A DNA stretch of 64,000 bases. It comes from Aliiruegeria sabulilitoris (GTDB lineage Bacteria; Pseudomonadota; Alphaproteobacteria; Rhodobacterales; Rhodobacteraceae). Positions 1 through 7,901 of the stretch are shown piece after piece. The stretch is taken from positions 1-64,000 of the forward strand of contig NZ_LOAS01000023.1 in NCBI RefSeq assembly GCF_001558155.1. The letters run 5' to 3'. Position 1 is the stretch's first letter, and every line of letters begins with the position of its first letter. Made by a program: the position numbers and the translations under genes. Under the pieces are notes generated by a model. It ran no database searches. It saw only the letters and a list, made by a program, of their open reading frames with translations, and was not told where the DNA came from.

Positions 1-152
1 GCTCCTGTCCGGGCGATCCAGAAAACACCATCAAGAACACGCCGGTGGTCTGCGGGTTTGCGCCCATTCGGGGCGCTGATAGACAAGATGAACCACTCAA
101 AGAACGCCCACTCCTCGTCCGACATCAGGTTTCGTGCCAAGCTGGTCTCCAT
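1..152 (-). CDS. IS5-family transposase, N-terminal fragment (runs off window)
   Basis: The reverse strand reads METSLARNLMSDEEWAFFE and then reaches NGRKPADHRRVLDGVFWIAR before the window ends. The pattern 'S-D-x-x-W, then R-x-V-L-D-G-x-F-W-I-A-R-T-G' is typical of the small helical N-terminal part (DUF4096-like) of IS5-group DDE transposases; the catalytic DDE residues would lie beyond base 1. The start at 152 is the first in-frame ATG, and an internal ATG at 125 is an alternative. No convincing ribosome binding site precedes either. About 50 residues are visible of a protein that would normally be 110-280 aa, often split into two frames. Confidence 0.7.
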   Translation of the reverse strand, partial: METSLARNLMSDEEWAFFEWFILSISAPNGRKPADHRRVLDGVFWIARTG

Positions 153-190
153 CGCAGATACCAGCTTGAATCACGCCTACTGCCGAGTGT
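1..190 (-). mobile_element. Partial IS5-type insertion sequence, continues past left edge
   Basis: The minus strand from base 152 to base 1 encodes the N-terminus of an IS5-family transposase, so one end of the element lies inside the window and the rest is outside. The outer end should fall close to base 185-200, because an unrelated reading frame begins there. I cannot define the terminal inverted repeat or target duplication because the other end is missing. Confidence 0.6.
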
Positions 191-199
191 GAATCCCTT

Positions 200-682
200 T
201 TGTCAACACGACCTAAAGAAAAAATTTCGTGCAATATCCCTTTGGCCAACATTTTGGTTGTCGGGAAGAAAACGGCGCCGCTCCCCGACTTCGAAACCAT
301 TCCGTTGTGGAGTGGTGTGGATGTTGGAGGCTACCAAATGCCGAAGGACCTGTTTTCTCTTTCGCCCTGGTCTGTGTTCGTCAATGAAAACTCGGATGCG
401 CTCGTCAGTTCTGCTCGGTTGTTGGGAGGACCGATTGCTGAAAGGCGCGTGCTGCGTTTGATCAACGAGCTTTCGTTCGGGCAACGGATCAGCACAAAGG
501 TGAAGCGCGAACTCGATGCACTGGAGGACTTGCTTTCTCTTCGTCACGTCGACAACCCTGATCGTGAGGCAGCGGGTTACTTCGCGATGATCCACCCAGC
601 GTCGCGCGAGGCCGACAGGATCTGTGATCTGCTCGAAAAGCTTCAAACTGCGAAAAGATCCCACGATTTTTTGCTTGCCTGA
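200..682 (+). CDS. Hypothetical protein, possibly 5'-truncated by the IS element
   Basis: This 160 aa frame begins at a TTG only a few bases beyond the presumed IS end and is open back to about base 170, which is within or at the edge of the element. There is no ribosome binding site in front of the TTG. The likely explanation is that the insertion removed the natural start. The product is soluble, mixed alpha/beta in composition, with a helical, charged C-terminal half (residues 85-150, including a run rich in Glu, Asp and Leu). I do not recognise a family. It is followed after 77 bp by a second unknown gene in the same direction with a strong Shine-Dalgarno, so the two probably formed one unit. 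Confidence 0.45.
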   Translation: MSTRPKEKISCNIPLANILVVGKKTAPLPDFETIPLWSGVDVGGYQMPKDLFSLSPWSVFVNENSDALVSSARLLGGPIAERRVLRLINELSFGQRISTKVKRELDALEDLLSLRHVDNPDREAAGYFAMIHPASREADRICDLLEKLQTAKRSHDFLLA

Positions 683-759
683 TGCTCTCCCCGGTGCCCG
701 ATCGGCACCGGCCTTGACGCGTCCGGCGCGGTGTCGGTACGCAAGTCTGGAGGTAACGA

Positions 760-1176
760 ATGGTCGACGATCCGACGATTGTCCAGGATGCCCGTCTCGC
801 GATTTTGTATCTGGAACAGGTGGCGAACTCGTTGCAAGCGGAGCGTGATCTATTGCCGTCGCAACTGCAGTATAGCTTCGATCGTTTCCTCGCCGAAACA
901 CGCGAGTGCCAGGAGTTCAATCCGAGCAACATCTTTCATGCCCGTGATCTGTGCGAGCGTCTCGGACACCATGTTGAAGCGAAGGGCGGTGCGCCGCATC
1001 TGGAACATAGCGATGAAGGAGATCCATTCTGGGTTGGCGGCACCGAAGAAAGCCGCAGGTTGGCAACAATCGCCAGACCCCTCGAGGCGTACATTGCGCG
1101 GTCTGGCACTGTGTATCGAGCCTTTGAAGCTGACGCGGCCATGGAGAGGCTGAGGCTGAACCTGGCGAAGGTCTGA
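760..1176 (+). CDS. Hypothetical protein
   Basis: A 138 aa soluble protein starting at ATG 760, preceded by a good ribosome binding site (GGAGGT at 750-755). It is mostly helical and acidic, has no signal peptide or membrane segment, and matches no family I recognise. It lies downstream of another unknown gene truncated by an IS element and ends just before a rho-independent terminator, so it is probably the last gene of a small accessory unit interrupted by the insertion. The strong translation signal and intact terminator suggest it is a real gene rather than a chance frame. Confidence 0.6.
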   Translation: MVDDPTIVQDARLAILYLEQVANSLQAERDLLPSQLQYSFDRFLAETRECQEFNPSNIFHARDLCERLGHHVEAKGGAPHLEHSDEGDPFWVGGTEESRRLATIARPLEAYIARSGTVYRAFEADAAMERLRLNLAKV

Positions 1177-1210
1177 GATCGCGCTTACAAGTTGTAAACT
1201 GTCATCTGAG

Positions 1211-1241
1211 CCGACCGGCGGCGCTGTCCCCGGTCGGCCTT
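1211..1241 (+). terminator. Rho-independent terminator
   Basis: The stem CCGACCGG (1211-1218) pairs with CCGGTCGG (1230-1237), followed by CCTTTT. It lies 34 bp after the stop of the 138 aa gene on the plus strand. Confidence 0.75.
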
Positions 1242-1580
1242 TTCGACTATGCGGCTTCTTTCACCCAACTCACGCCGGCTGGCCTCGATATTGGCGTCAG
1301 CCGAGTACGAGTTGTTCCATTGACCATGTGATGCACGATAGAGCTTCCTCGAGCCAGCGACGATCCACATCGGTCGAGCGAAGGGGACAGCATTTCGACG
1401 TAGCCCGTGCATTTCCCGGGCGCCTTGCTTCCACATAGCTGAACACTCGGACTAAACACCGTTTCTGGCCTGTTTTCGTCCTTTAAGGCCCGATGGACAC
1501 CAATTGATTGCAAAATGGACCTTTTGAACCCGCCGCTGGCCAAGAATTGGTAGTCAGAACAACTACCCGCACGGGCCTGA
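1242..1580. other. Gap without recognisable gene
   Basis: About 340 bases between the terminator and the stop codon of nrdJ. Short open frames exist on both strands (for example minus strand 1247-1543), but none has a ribosome binding site or a product I recognise. It may hold decayed sequence related to the neighbouring insertion. Confidence 0.4.
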
Positions 1581-3845
1581 TCAGCTACACTTGGAATGAC
1601 CGCAATTCATGCAGGTGCGGCAGCCTTCAACCATGCGCATCGCGTATTGGCCGCAGGAGGGGCAGGCGGGGCCCTTTGGGCGCTCGCCGGCGGTCATGCG
1701 TTCCGCTTCCGGGTCGGATTTGAGGCCGAGCCCTTCGCCCTCGATAAAGCCGATGGAGATTAAGTGGCGTTCGATGACGCCGCCGATCGCCGCAAGGATT
1801 GACGGGATGTATTTCCCCTCCATCCAGGCGCCGCCGCGTGGGTCGAATACGGCTTTCAACTCCTCTACCACGAAGGAAACATCGCCCCCGCGCCGGAAGA
1901 CCGCCGAGATCATCCGCGTCAGCGCGACGGTCCAGGCGAAATGCTCCATGTTCTTGGAGTTGATAAAAACCTCGAAGGGCCGGCGCGTCCCGTTCAAGAT
2001 GATGTCGTTGATGGTGATATAGATCGCGTGCTCGCTGTCGGGCCACTTGACCTTGTAGGTCGCGCCTTCCAGCGCCTTGGGCCGGTCCAGAGGTTCGGAG
2101 AGGTAGATGACGTCGGCGCCCCGATCTATTTCCGGAGTGGTGTCGGCGCTTTCGCTGACACTCAAAACCGAGCCCGTCACATCGTTCGGCCGGTAGGTCG
2201 TACAACCCTTGCAGCCCTGCTCCCAGGCTTGCAAGTAGACATCCTGGAAGGCGTCGAATTCGATATCCTCGGGGCAGTTGATCGTCTTGGAGATCGAGCT
2301 GTCCACCCATTTCTGCGCCGCGGCCTGCATGCGGACGTGATCGGCGGGCGCAAGCGTCTGGGCGTCGACGAAATGGTCGGGCAGGGGAGCATCGCCATGT
2401 TTGTCCCGCCAGAGCCGCACCGCGTAGTCCACCACTTCCTCCTCGCTGCGCGAGCCGTCCTTTTGCAGCACCTTGCGCCGATAGGCATAGGCGAAAACCG
2501 GTTCGATGCCGGAAGACACATTGCCAGCATAGAGGCTGATCGTGCCGGTGGGCGCGATGGAGGTCAGCAAGGCGTTGCGAATGCCATGTTCGGCAATGGC
2601 ATCGCGGACATCTGCATCCATATGCGTGAGCGACCCGCTGGCGAGGTACTTTTCAGCTTCGAAAAGCGGAAAAGCGCCCTTCTCCCGCGCCAATTGCACC
2701 GAGGCAAGGTAGGCGGCGCAGGCGATCCGGTGCAACCAGTGCTCGGTCAGTCGCGCCGCTTCCTCGGAGCCATAACGCTGGCCTACCATGAGCAAGGCGT
2801 CGGCCAACCCGGTCACGCCAAGGCCGATCCGGCGCTTGGCCTGCGCTTCCTGCGCCTGTTCGGGCAGGGGGAAACGGCTGGTATCGACCACGTTGTCCAT
2901 CATCCGCACCGCGGTGCCCACGAGCGTCTCAAGCTCGACCTCGTCTAGCGCGGCACCCGGCTCGAACGGGTCCGAGACCAGGCGGGCAAGGTTCACCGAG
3001 CCCAACAGGCAGGCGCCATAGGGGGGCAGGGGCTGCTCACCGCAGGGGTTGGTGGCCGAGATTTCCTCGCAATAGGCGAGGTTGTTCATCGCGTTGATCC
3101 GGTCGATGAAGATCACCCCCGGTTCGGCATAATCATAGGTTGCCCGCATGATCCGGTTCCACAGATCGCGCGCCTCGACCGTGTGATAGACCTTGCCGTC
3201 AAATTGCAGCTCCCACGGCCCGTCCGCCTTGACCGCCTCCATGAAGGCGTCTGTCACAAGCACCGACATGTTGAACATGCGCAGCCGCGCCGCGTCAGAC
3301 TTGGCGGTGATGAAGTCCTCGATATCGGGGTGGTCGCAGCGCATCGTCGCCATCATCGCCCCGCGCCGGGAACCCGCCGACATGATCGTGCGGCACATCG
3401 CGTCCCAGACATCCATGAAGCTCAACGGGCCCGAGGCATCGGCCGCCACGCCCTTCACATCCGCGCCACGCGGCCGGATGGTCGAGAAATCGTACCCGAT
3501 GCCGCCGCCCTGTTGCATGGTCAGCGCAGCTTCCTTCAGCATGTCGAAAATGCCGCCCATATCGTCCGGGATCGTGCCCATGACGAAGCAGTTGAACAGC
3601 GTCACCGAGCGGCCCGTGCCAGCGCCCGCGGTGATCCGCCCGGCGGGCAGGAAACGGAAATCCTCCAGAGCGCCGTAGAAGCGTTCTTCCCACGTTTCCG
3701 GCTCGGTCTCGTTCTGCGCCAGCGCCCGCGCGATCCGCCGCCAGCTATCCTCGACCGTCAGGTCGATCGGCGTACCATCCGCCTGCTTGAGGCGGTATTT
3801 CATGTCCCAGATGGACTCGGAAATCGGGGCGGCAAAGCGAGTCAT
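1581..3845 (-). CDS. nrdJ: Adenosylcobalamin-dependent (class II) ribonucleotide reductase
   Basis: NrdJ reduces ribonucleotides to deoxyribonucleotides using a thiyl radical generated from coenzyme B12, independently of oxygen. The 754 aa product has the RNR barrel: the redox cysteine in the NCFVMG segment (residue 86), the substrate-binding loop around residues 111-128, and the active-site NPCGE motif (266-270). After the barrel comes a TSCPC-type domain (about residues 600-710), and the last 30 residues carry a cysteine cluster (CPSCG ... CRTCMNCGHSKC) that probably shuttles electrons or binds zinc. The length fits the shorter class II form found in Rhodobacteraceae. It is transcribed alone, divergent from a DUF1489 gene. 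A functional B12 supply is implied; no nrdAB genes are seen here. Confidence 0.96.
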   Translation of the reverse strand: MTRFAAPISESIWDMKYRLKQADGTPIDLTVEDSWRRIARALAQNETEPETWEERFYGALEDFRFLPAGRITAGAGTGRSVTLFNCFVMGTIPDDMGGIFDMLKEAALTMQQGGGIGYDFSTIRPRGADVKGVAADASGPLSFMDVWDAMCRTIMSAGSRRGAMMATMRCDHPDIEDFITAKSDAARLRMFNMSVLVTDAFMEAVKADGPWELQFDGKVYHTVEARDLWNRIMRATYDYAEPGVIFIDRINAMNNLAYCEEISATNPCGEQPLPPYGACLLGSVNLARLVSDPFEPGAALDEVELETLVGTAVRMMDNVVDTSRFPLPEQAQEAQAKRRIGLGVTGLADALLMVGQRYGSEEAARLTEHWLHRIACAAYLASVQLAREKGAFPLFEAEKYLASGSLTHMDADVRDAIAEHGIRNALLTSIAPTGTISLYAGNVSSGIEPVFAYAYRRKVLQKDGSRSEEEVVDYAVRLWRDKHGDAPLPDHFVDAQTLAPADHVRMQAAAQKWVDSSISKTINCPEDIEFDAFQDVYLQAWEQGCKGCTTYRPNDVTGSVLSVSESADTTPEIDRGADVIYLSEPLDRPKALEGATYKVKWPDSEHAIYITINDIILNGTRRPFEVFINSKNMEHFAWTVALTRMISAVFRRGGDVSFVVEELKAVFDPRGGAWMEGKYIPSILAAIGGVIERHLISIGFIEGEGLGLKSDPEAERMTAGERPKGPACPSCGQYAMRMVEGCRTCMNCGHSKCS

Positions 3846-3967
3846 GCACGGTTCCTTTGGGGCCGAAAACAGACAACCACACTAGCGTGAAGCCGATGTG
3901 AATGCCACTAGCATTTGCTCTCGGCCAGGAAGCGGCTACATTATATGGCCTGCCTGTGGGGGAATCT
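3846..3967. promoter_or_regulatory. Divergent promoter region of nrdJ and the DUF1489 gene
   Basis: This 122 bp region must hold both promoters. It contains a direct repeat, CACTAGC, at 3880-3886 and 3906-3912, 26 bp apart, on the nrdJ side. RNR genes are commonly repressed by NrdR binding to paired boxes, but these repeats do not match the AT-rich NrdR consensus well, so I do not assign them. Confidence 0.35.
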
Positions 3968-4399
3968 GTGGATAAGCATATCAACCTGGTCAAGCTCTGT
4001 GTTGGCGCCGAAAGGGTCGAGGATCTGCTGCTGTGGCAACAGACGCCGCGTGCGCACGGGCCGGACGGCCTGCCGCGCCATGTCACCCGCATGTGGCCCA
4101 AACGCGGCGAGGAATTGCTCAATGGCGGCTCGCTCTATTGGGTTTTCAAAGGCTTGATCCTGGCGCGCCAGCGCCTCCTGCGGCTCGACGAGGTGCTGGG
4201 TGGCGACGGCATCACCCGCTGCGCGCTCGTGCTGGACCCGGAGGTCCACCGCACCGAAAGCGTCCCCAGACGCCCGTTTCAAGGTTGGCGCTATCTCAAC
4301 CCCGAGGACGCACCCGCGGATCTCGCGAAAGCCCGCCAGCACGAGGATACGCTGCCGCCGGAACTGTCGGCCGCACTGGCGGAAATCGGGGTACGGTGA
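3968..4399 (+). CDS. DUF1489 family protein
   Basis: A 143 aa soluble protein of a family widespread in alphaproteobacteria with no established function. The beginning, (V)DKHINLVKLCVG, and the central MWPKRGEELLNGGSLYWV stretch are the conserved family signatures. I place the start at GTG 3968, preceded by GGGGGA (3958-3963), because the family begins shortly before the 'NL-x-K-L-C-V-G' motif. The longer frame from 3902 would add an unconserved leader overlapping the promoter. It lies alone, divergent from nrdJ and convergent with the GT39 gene. Confidence 0.85.
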   Translation: MDKHINLVKLCVGAERVEDLLLWQQTPRAHGPDGLPRHVTRMWPKRGEELLNGGSLYWVFKGLILARQRLLRLDEVLGGDGITRCALVLDPEVHRTESVPRRPFQGWRYLNPEDAPADLAKARQHEDTLPPELSAALAEIGVR

Positions 4400-4445
4400 G
4401 GCGCTGGCGCGGTTCCTGCGGGCTGTCAGTGCTCTGCGCCCTGCC

Positions 4446-5993
4446 TTACTCCTCGACGGTGCGCACAGAATCGGCGGTCCAGTAGGTATAGTGGCGGCTG
4501 CCGTGTGATAGCGTTTCAACGACCTGAAAGCCGTTCACATAAGGCTCCACATCCTGGAGCTGATCGGTTGGGCACAGCCCCCGCATCGGGCCCGTGATCT
4601 CGCCATTTTCGACCAAATCGCGGAAGCCGTCATGACCTTCGGGTTGAAAATACGGACGGTTGGCGGTGCCGTAAACGGAGACGGCCCCGGGCGGGATGCG
4701 CGTGGCGGGGTCCCAGTTGCAATAGACGAGCTGCTCGGAGGGATCCTGCTCGGCTGAAATGCGCTCCAGCATCTCGATCTGACGCAACCGCAGGTCTCGC
4801 GGGAACAGCCTGAGATCCATCGGCGAGCGCACCGGCCCGCCCATGGCGAGCGCCAGCATCACGATGAACGCCGACAATGTGCGTGGCTTGATCGGCAGGG
4901 TGAGCAGAACCGCGGCGATGGAGACTGCGAAGATCGAGGCAAAGTAGAGCGTGTATCGCGGGGAGACGCCGCCATCGGCAAACCCGACTGCCAGCAGGTA
5001 GGCCACCAGCATCATCGGCAGCGGCAGCAGGTCATATCGCTTCAACCGCCAGGGCAGGAGCGCCAAGGCGATCACCGCGCACCAGCGCAGCATTTCCTCG
5101 TTGCCGAGAAGATGGTCGATCACCTGCGACAGGTTGCGGGTCTTCTGGACATCGGCGGTTGGCACGAAGCGGTCGAACATCTGCTCGCCGAAACCCACCT
5201 TGAGAACGACCAGCCCGTGCTGCGCGATCTGGAAGACATACCACGAAGCCGAGATCGCGAGCGCCAGCGCGACCGAGATCAGGAAATGCCGGTTGGTCAC
5301 GAAGCTGCGGAACTTGTAGGGATGCCAGCGCGCCGTCAGACCGGTGAACAGCAGAAAGAGCGTCACGAAGATCAGGGCCACGGGTGCCTTTTGCAGCGCG
5401 CCCAGCCCGACCGCGAGCGCCATGAGGTACCACCAGACAGGGCGCCTGAGCGCGAGCATCGCCGCCACCAGCGAGACGGTCAGGAAGAACAGCACGCCCG
5501 TGTCGAGCAGGGCCTGCGAGGCGCTGATCCAGAACCGGCGCGAGACCGTCAGGAACAGCACCGCAACCGGGATGACCCACGGGTTGGCTGGCAGCACGAT
5601 TGCCGCAAGGAAAGCCGTTGCAATCAGGCAGCCAAGGGCGAAGGCCATCGACGGCGCGCGCAGGCCGAAGGTCCAGTCGTACCCTTGCTCCAGCAGAAAC
5701 GCGCCGAACCAGTATTGCAGGGGCGGCTTGCGAAAGGAGACTTCGTTGTTGCGGTAGACATTCAGCCAGTCGTCATGCCGGGCAAAGCCGGTCGTGCGGT
5801 CGAGCGTGTAGAACTCGTCATAGAGGTCGAGCGCCCCGAGATGCAGCATCCTGCCCTGAAACGAAATCACCCAGACAACGAGAACAACCGTAACGAGAAT
5901 GGGCAGGTATCTGGACGGGATCTCGAAGAATCCGATCGAGTACATCCGTTCCGTCCGGGGGGATGCAGGCTGTTGATCACCAGTCGAACTCAA
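4446..5993 (-). CDS. Membrane glycosyltransferase of family 39 (ArnT/PMT type)
   Basis: A 515 aa polytopic protein with about ten hydrophobic segments from residue 30 to 400 and a periplasmic C-terminal part. The acidic motif after the first membrane segment (LYDEFYTLD, where the DE pair is expected to be catalytic) and the RKPPLQYWFGA motif are characteristic of the PMT/ArnT clan, which transfers a sugar from a polyprenyl-phosphate donor to a periplasmic acceptor such as lipid A or protein. The acceptor is not predictable. The start is a TTG at 5993, supported by a strong AAGGAG six bases upstream; an ATG 16 codons downstream is weaker. No linked sugar-synthesis genes are present. Confidence 0.85.
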   Translation of the reverse strand: MSSTGDQQPASPRTERMYSIGFFEIPSRYLPILVTVVLVVWVISFQGRMLHLGALDLYDEFYTLDRTTGFARHDDWLNVYRNNEVSFRKPPLQYWFGAFLLEQGYDWTFGLRAPSMAFALGCLIATAFLAAIVLPANPWVIPVAVLFLTVSRRFWISASQALLDTGVLFFLTVSLVAAMLALRRPVWWYLMALAVGLGALQKAPVALIFVTLFLLFTGLTARWHPYKFRSFVTNRHFLISVALALAISASWYVFQIAQHGLVVLKVGFGEQMFDRFVPTADVQKTRNLSQVIDHLLGNEEMLRWCAVIALALLPWRLKRYDLLPLPMMLVAYLLAVGFADGGVSPRYTLYFASIFAVSIAAVLLTLPIKPRTLSAFIVMLALAMGGPVRSPMDLRLFPRDLRLRQIEMLERISAEQDPSEQLVYCNWDPATRIPPGAVSVYGTANRPYFQPEGHDGFRDLVENGEITGPMRGLCPTDQLQDVEPYVNGFQVVETLSHGSRHYTYWTADSVRTVEE

Positions 5994-6082
5994 TTGGATC
6001 TCCTTTCCAGACTAAGGCAATGATCCTCTACAGCATTTCGGAAAAATCTCGTATCCGCATTCGATGGCCGCTCAGCGTCGCC

Positions 6083-6787
6083 TCAGCTATCCCGGAAGCT
6101 CGCCAGCCGTCCCGTCAGTTCCCGGTAGGCCTTGCGCTCGGCGTCTTCCCAAAGCGCGGAACGCGATTTGAACAGCGTCGCCTGGCTGCGGTGGATAAGC
6201 CCGTCCGACAGGATTTTGAGGTGATTGGCCCGGAGGGTCTCGCCGGTGGAGGTGATATCGGCCACGGCCTCGGCGGTCAGGTTCTTGACCGTGCCTTCGG
6301 TCGCGCCCTGGCTGTCCACCAGCTTGTAATCGGCGACGCCGGCATCGCGCAGATATTCCCGCACCAGCCGGTGATACTTGGTCGCGATCCGGAGGCGGTG
6401 GCCGTGTTCCCGGCGGAAGGCGGCGGCCGCCGCGTCCAGATCGTCCACGGTGTCGACATCGACCCAGCATCTCGGAACGGCGATGATCAGGTCTGCCTGG
6501 CCGAAGCCCATCCTGGCCAGTTCCTCGACGCGGCTTTCCCAGCCGGCAATGCGTTCGCGCACGAGGTCCGTGCCTGTCACTCCGAGGTGGATGCGGCCTT
6601 CCTGCAACTCACGCGGGATCTCGCCCGCGGAAAGCAGGACGAGGTCGACCCCGTCAATGCCGCCGACGGAACCCGCATATTCGCGGTCCGACCCGGTGCG
6701 GCGAATTTCCAGCCCGCGTTCCCCGAACCAGTCGAAGGTCTTCTCCATCAACCGGCCCTTGGACGGAACTCCCAGTTTCAGCGTCAT
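6083..6787 (-). CDS. hisG: ATP phosphoribosyltransferase catalytic subunit, short form
   Basis: HisG condenses ATP with PRPP in the first step of histidine synthesis. At 234 aa it lacks the C-terminal regulatory domain of long HisG and therefore needs HisZ, encoded directly upstream. Visible features are the N-terminal LGVPSKGRL segment, the GVTGTDL motif in the first lobe and the PRPP-binding region DITSTGETLRANHL near residues 165-180. Its ATG overlaps the hisZ stop by four bases (ATGA), so translation is probably coupled and the subunits made in proportion. It is the last gene of the hisS-hisZ-hisG operon. Confidence 0.95.
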   Translation of the reverse strand: MTLKLGVPSKGRLMEKTFDWFGERGLEIRRTGSDREYAGSVGGIDGVDLVLLSAGEIPRELQEGRIHLGVTGTDLVRERIAGWESRVEELARMGFGQADLIIAVPRCWVDVDTVDDLDAAAAAFRREHGHRLRIATKYHRLVREYLRDAGVADYKLVDSQGATEGTVKNLTAEAVADITSTGETLRANHLKILSDGLIHRSQATLFKSRSALWEDAERKAYRELTGRLASFRDS

Positions 6788-7896
6788 AGCCAGCCCTCCT
6801 GGCCAAGCTCCAGCACCAGCCCGGGGCGGATCATACCGCCCACGGCCGGAATCTCGCGACCCTGTGCAAGCACCCGGGTCAGCGCGTCGTAGCGGCCGCC
6901 CGAAGCAACCGGCGGCAGATGCGGATACATGCCTGCATAGAAGCCGAAGACGAAACCGTCGTAATACTCCATCGTCGTGCGGCCATAGCTCGCCTCGAAC
7001 TCGACCTTGTCGAGATCCACGCCATGCGCACGCATCGCTTCAAGCCGCCGCTCCAGCCGCTCCACGGCTATGTCGAGCGCCGGCAGGTCCACCGCGATAT
7101 CGCGCAGCCGGTCGAGCGCATTGGCCGGCGTCTCGCGGATGTCGAGCAGGTCGTCGATCATCTCGACGAGATGTTTGGAAAGGGGCGGTTCGGCGGCTTC
7201 GGCCTGAAGGGTGCGCATCCGCGCGATGATCTCGGTGGGTTCACGCAGGCCGATGATCAGCCCGGCATCGGAGATGATCTCCTCCGGCGCCTCGTTCTGC
7301 AGCCGTTTCAGCATCGCTGCACGCGCGGCCGGCACCTTGCTGCGTCCGGAATAGCGGTCGAGCAGCGCGCGGAAGCGCTTGGGCCGCCAGATATGGCGCA
7401 TGAGGGCGCTGCGGCGCGCCTCGCTGGTCTCCAACCCCTGCACGACAGCGGTCAGAAGCCCGATATCGCCCATCGCCGCCCGTAGCCCCAGCGGGGCCAG
7501 CGCGGCGATGAAGCGGGCGAAGATCTCGGCCTCGGCCTCGGCCGGGTCCTCGGCGTCGAATATCTCCATACCGACCTGGAAATACTCGTTGGAGCGGCCC
7601 GGTTCGGCTATTTCCTGGCGCCGAAACACCTCGCCGGCATAGGTATAGCGCGCCTCGCCACCGCCGGAGGCGACATGCATCTGCACCACCGGCACCGTGA
7701 AGTCGGGTCGCAACATCTGCTCGCCCATCAGCGGGTCCGCCGTCACGTAGGCGCGGGCGCGAATGTCCTCGCCATAGAGATCGAGCAGCGTGTGGGCCGG
7801 TTGCAGGATGTTCGGTTCGACCGCTTGCGCGCCCGAGCCACGAAAAAAGTCCTGGAGGCGCGCGGCCTCCGCTCTGACCTGGTCCTTGCTGGGCAT
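6784..7896 (-). CDS. hisZ: ATP phosphoribosyltransferase regulatory subunit
   Basis: HisZ is a catalytically inactive HisRS paralogue that forms a hetero-octamer with short-form HisG and mediates feedback inhibition by histidine. The 370 aa product shows the class II synthetase-like fold: the LRPDFTVPV motif near residue 65, a motif-2-like YTYAGEVFRRQE, and a late ASGGRYDALT segment resembling the HisRS histidine-A loop. It lacks the anticodon-binding domain. I start it at the ATG giving MPSKDQVRAEA, five bases after the hisS stop; the longer frame to 7986 would overlap hisS and is not protein-like. Confidence 0.92.
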   Translation of the reverse strand: MPSKDQVRAEAARLQDFFRGSGAQAVEPNILQPAHTLLDLYGEDIRARAYVTADPLMGEQMLRPDFTVPVVQMHVASGGGEARYTYAGEVFRRQEIAEPGRSNEYFQVGMEIFDAEDPAEAEAEIFARFIAALAPLGLRAAMGDIGLLTAVVQGLETSEARRSALMRHIWRPKRFRALLDRYSGRSKVPAARAAMLKRLQNEAPEEIISDAGLIIGLREPTEIIARMRTLQAEAAEPPLSKHLVEMIDDLLDIRETPANALDRLRDIAVDLPALDIAVERLERRLEAMRAHGVDLDKVEFEASYGRTTMEYYDGFVFGFYAGMYPHLPPVASGGRYDALTRVLAQGREIPAVGGMIRPGLVLELGQEGWL

Positions 7897-7901
7897 TGGT
7901 C

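Noticed and set aside
5112-6023. Long plus-strand frame of 303 codons opposite the GT39 gene
   Set aside because: Very high in Arg, Glu, Gln and His, no family motif; it is the antisense shadow of a clear membrane protein.
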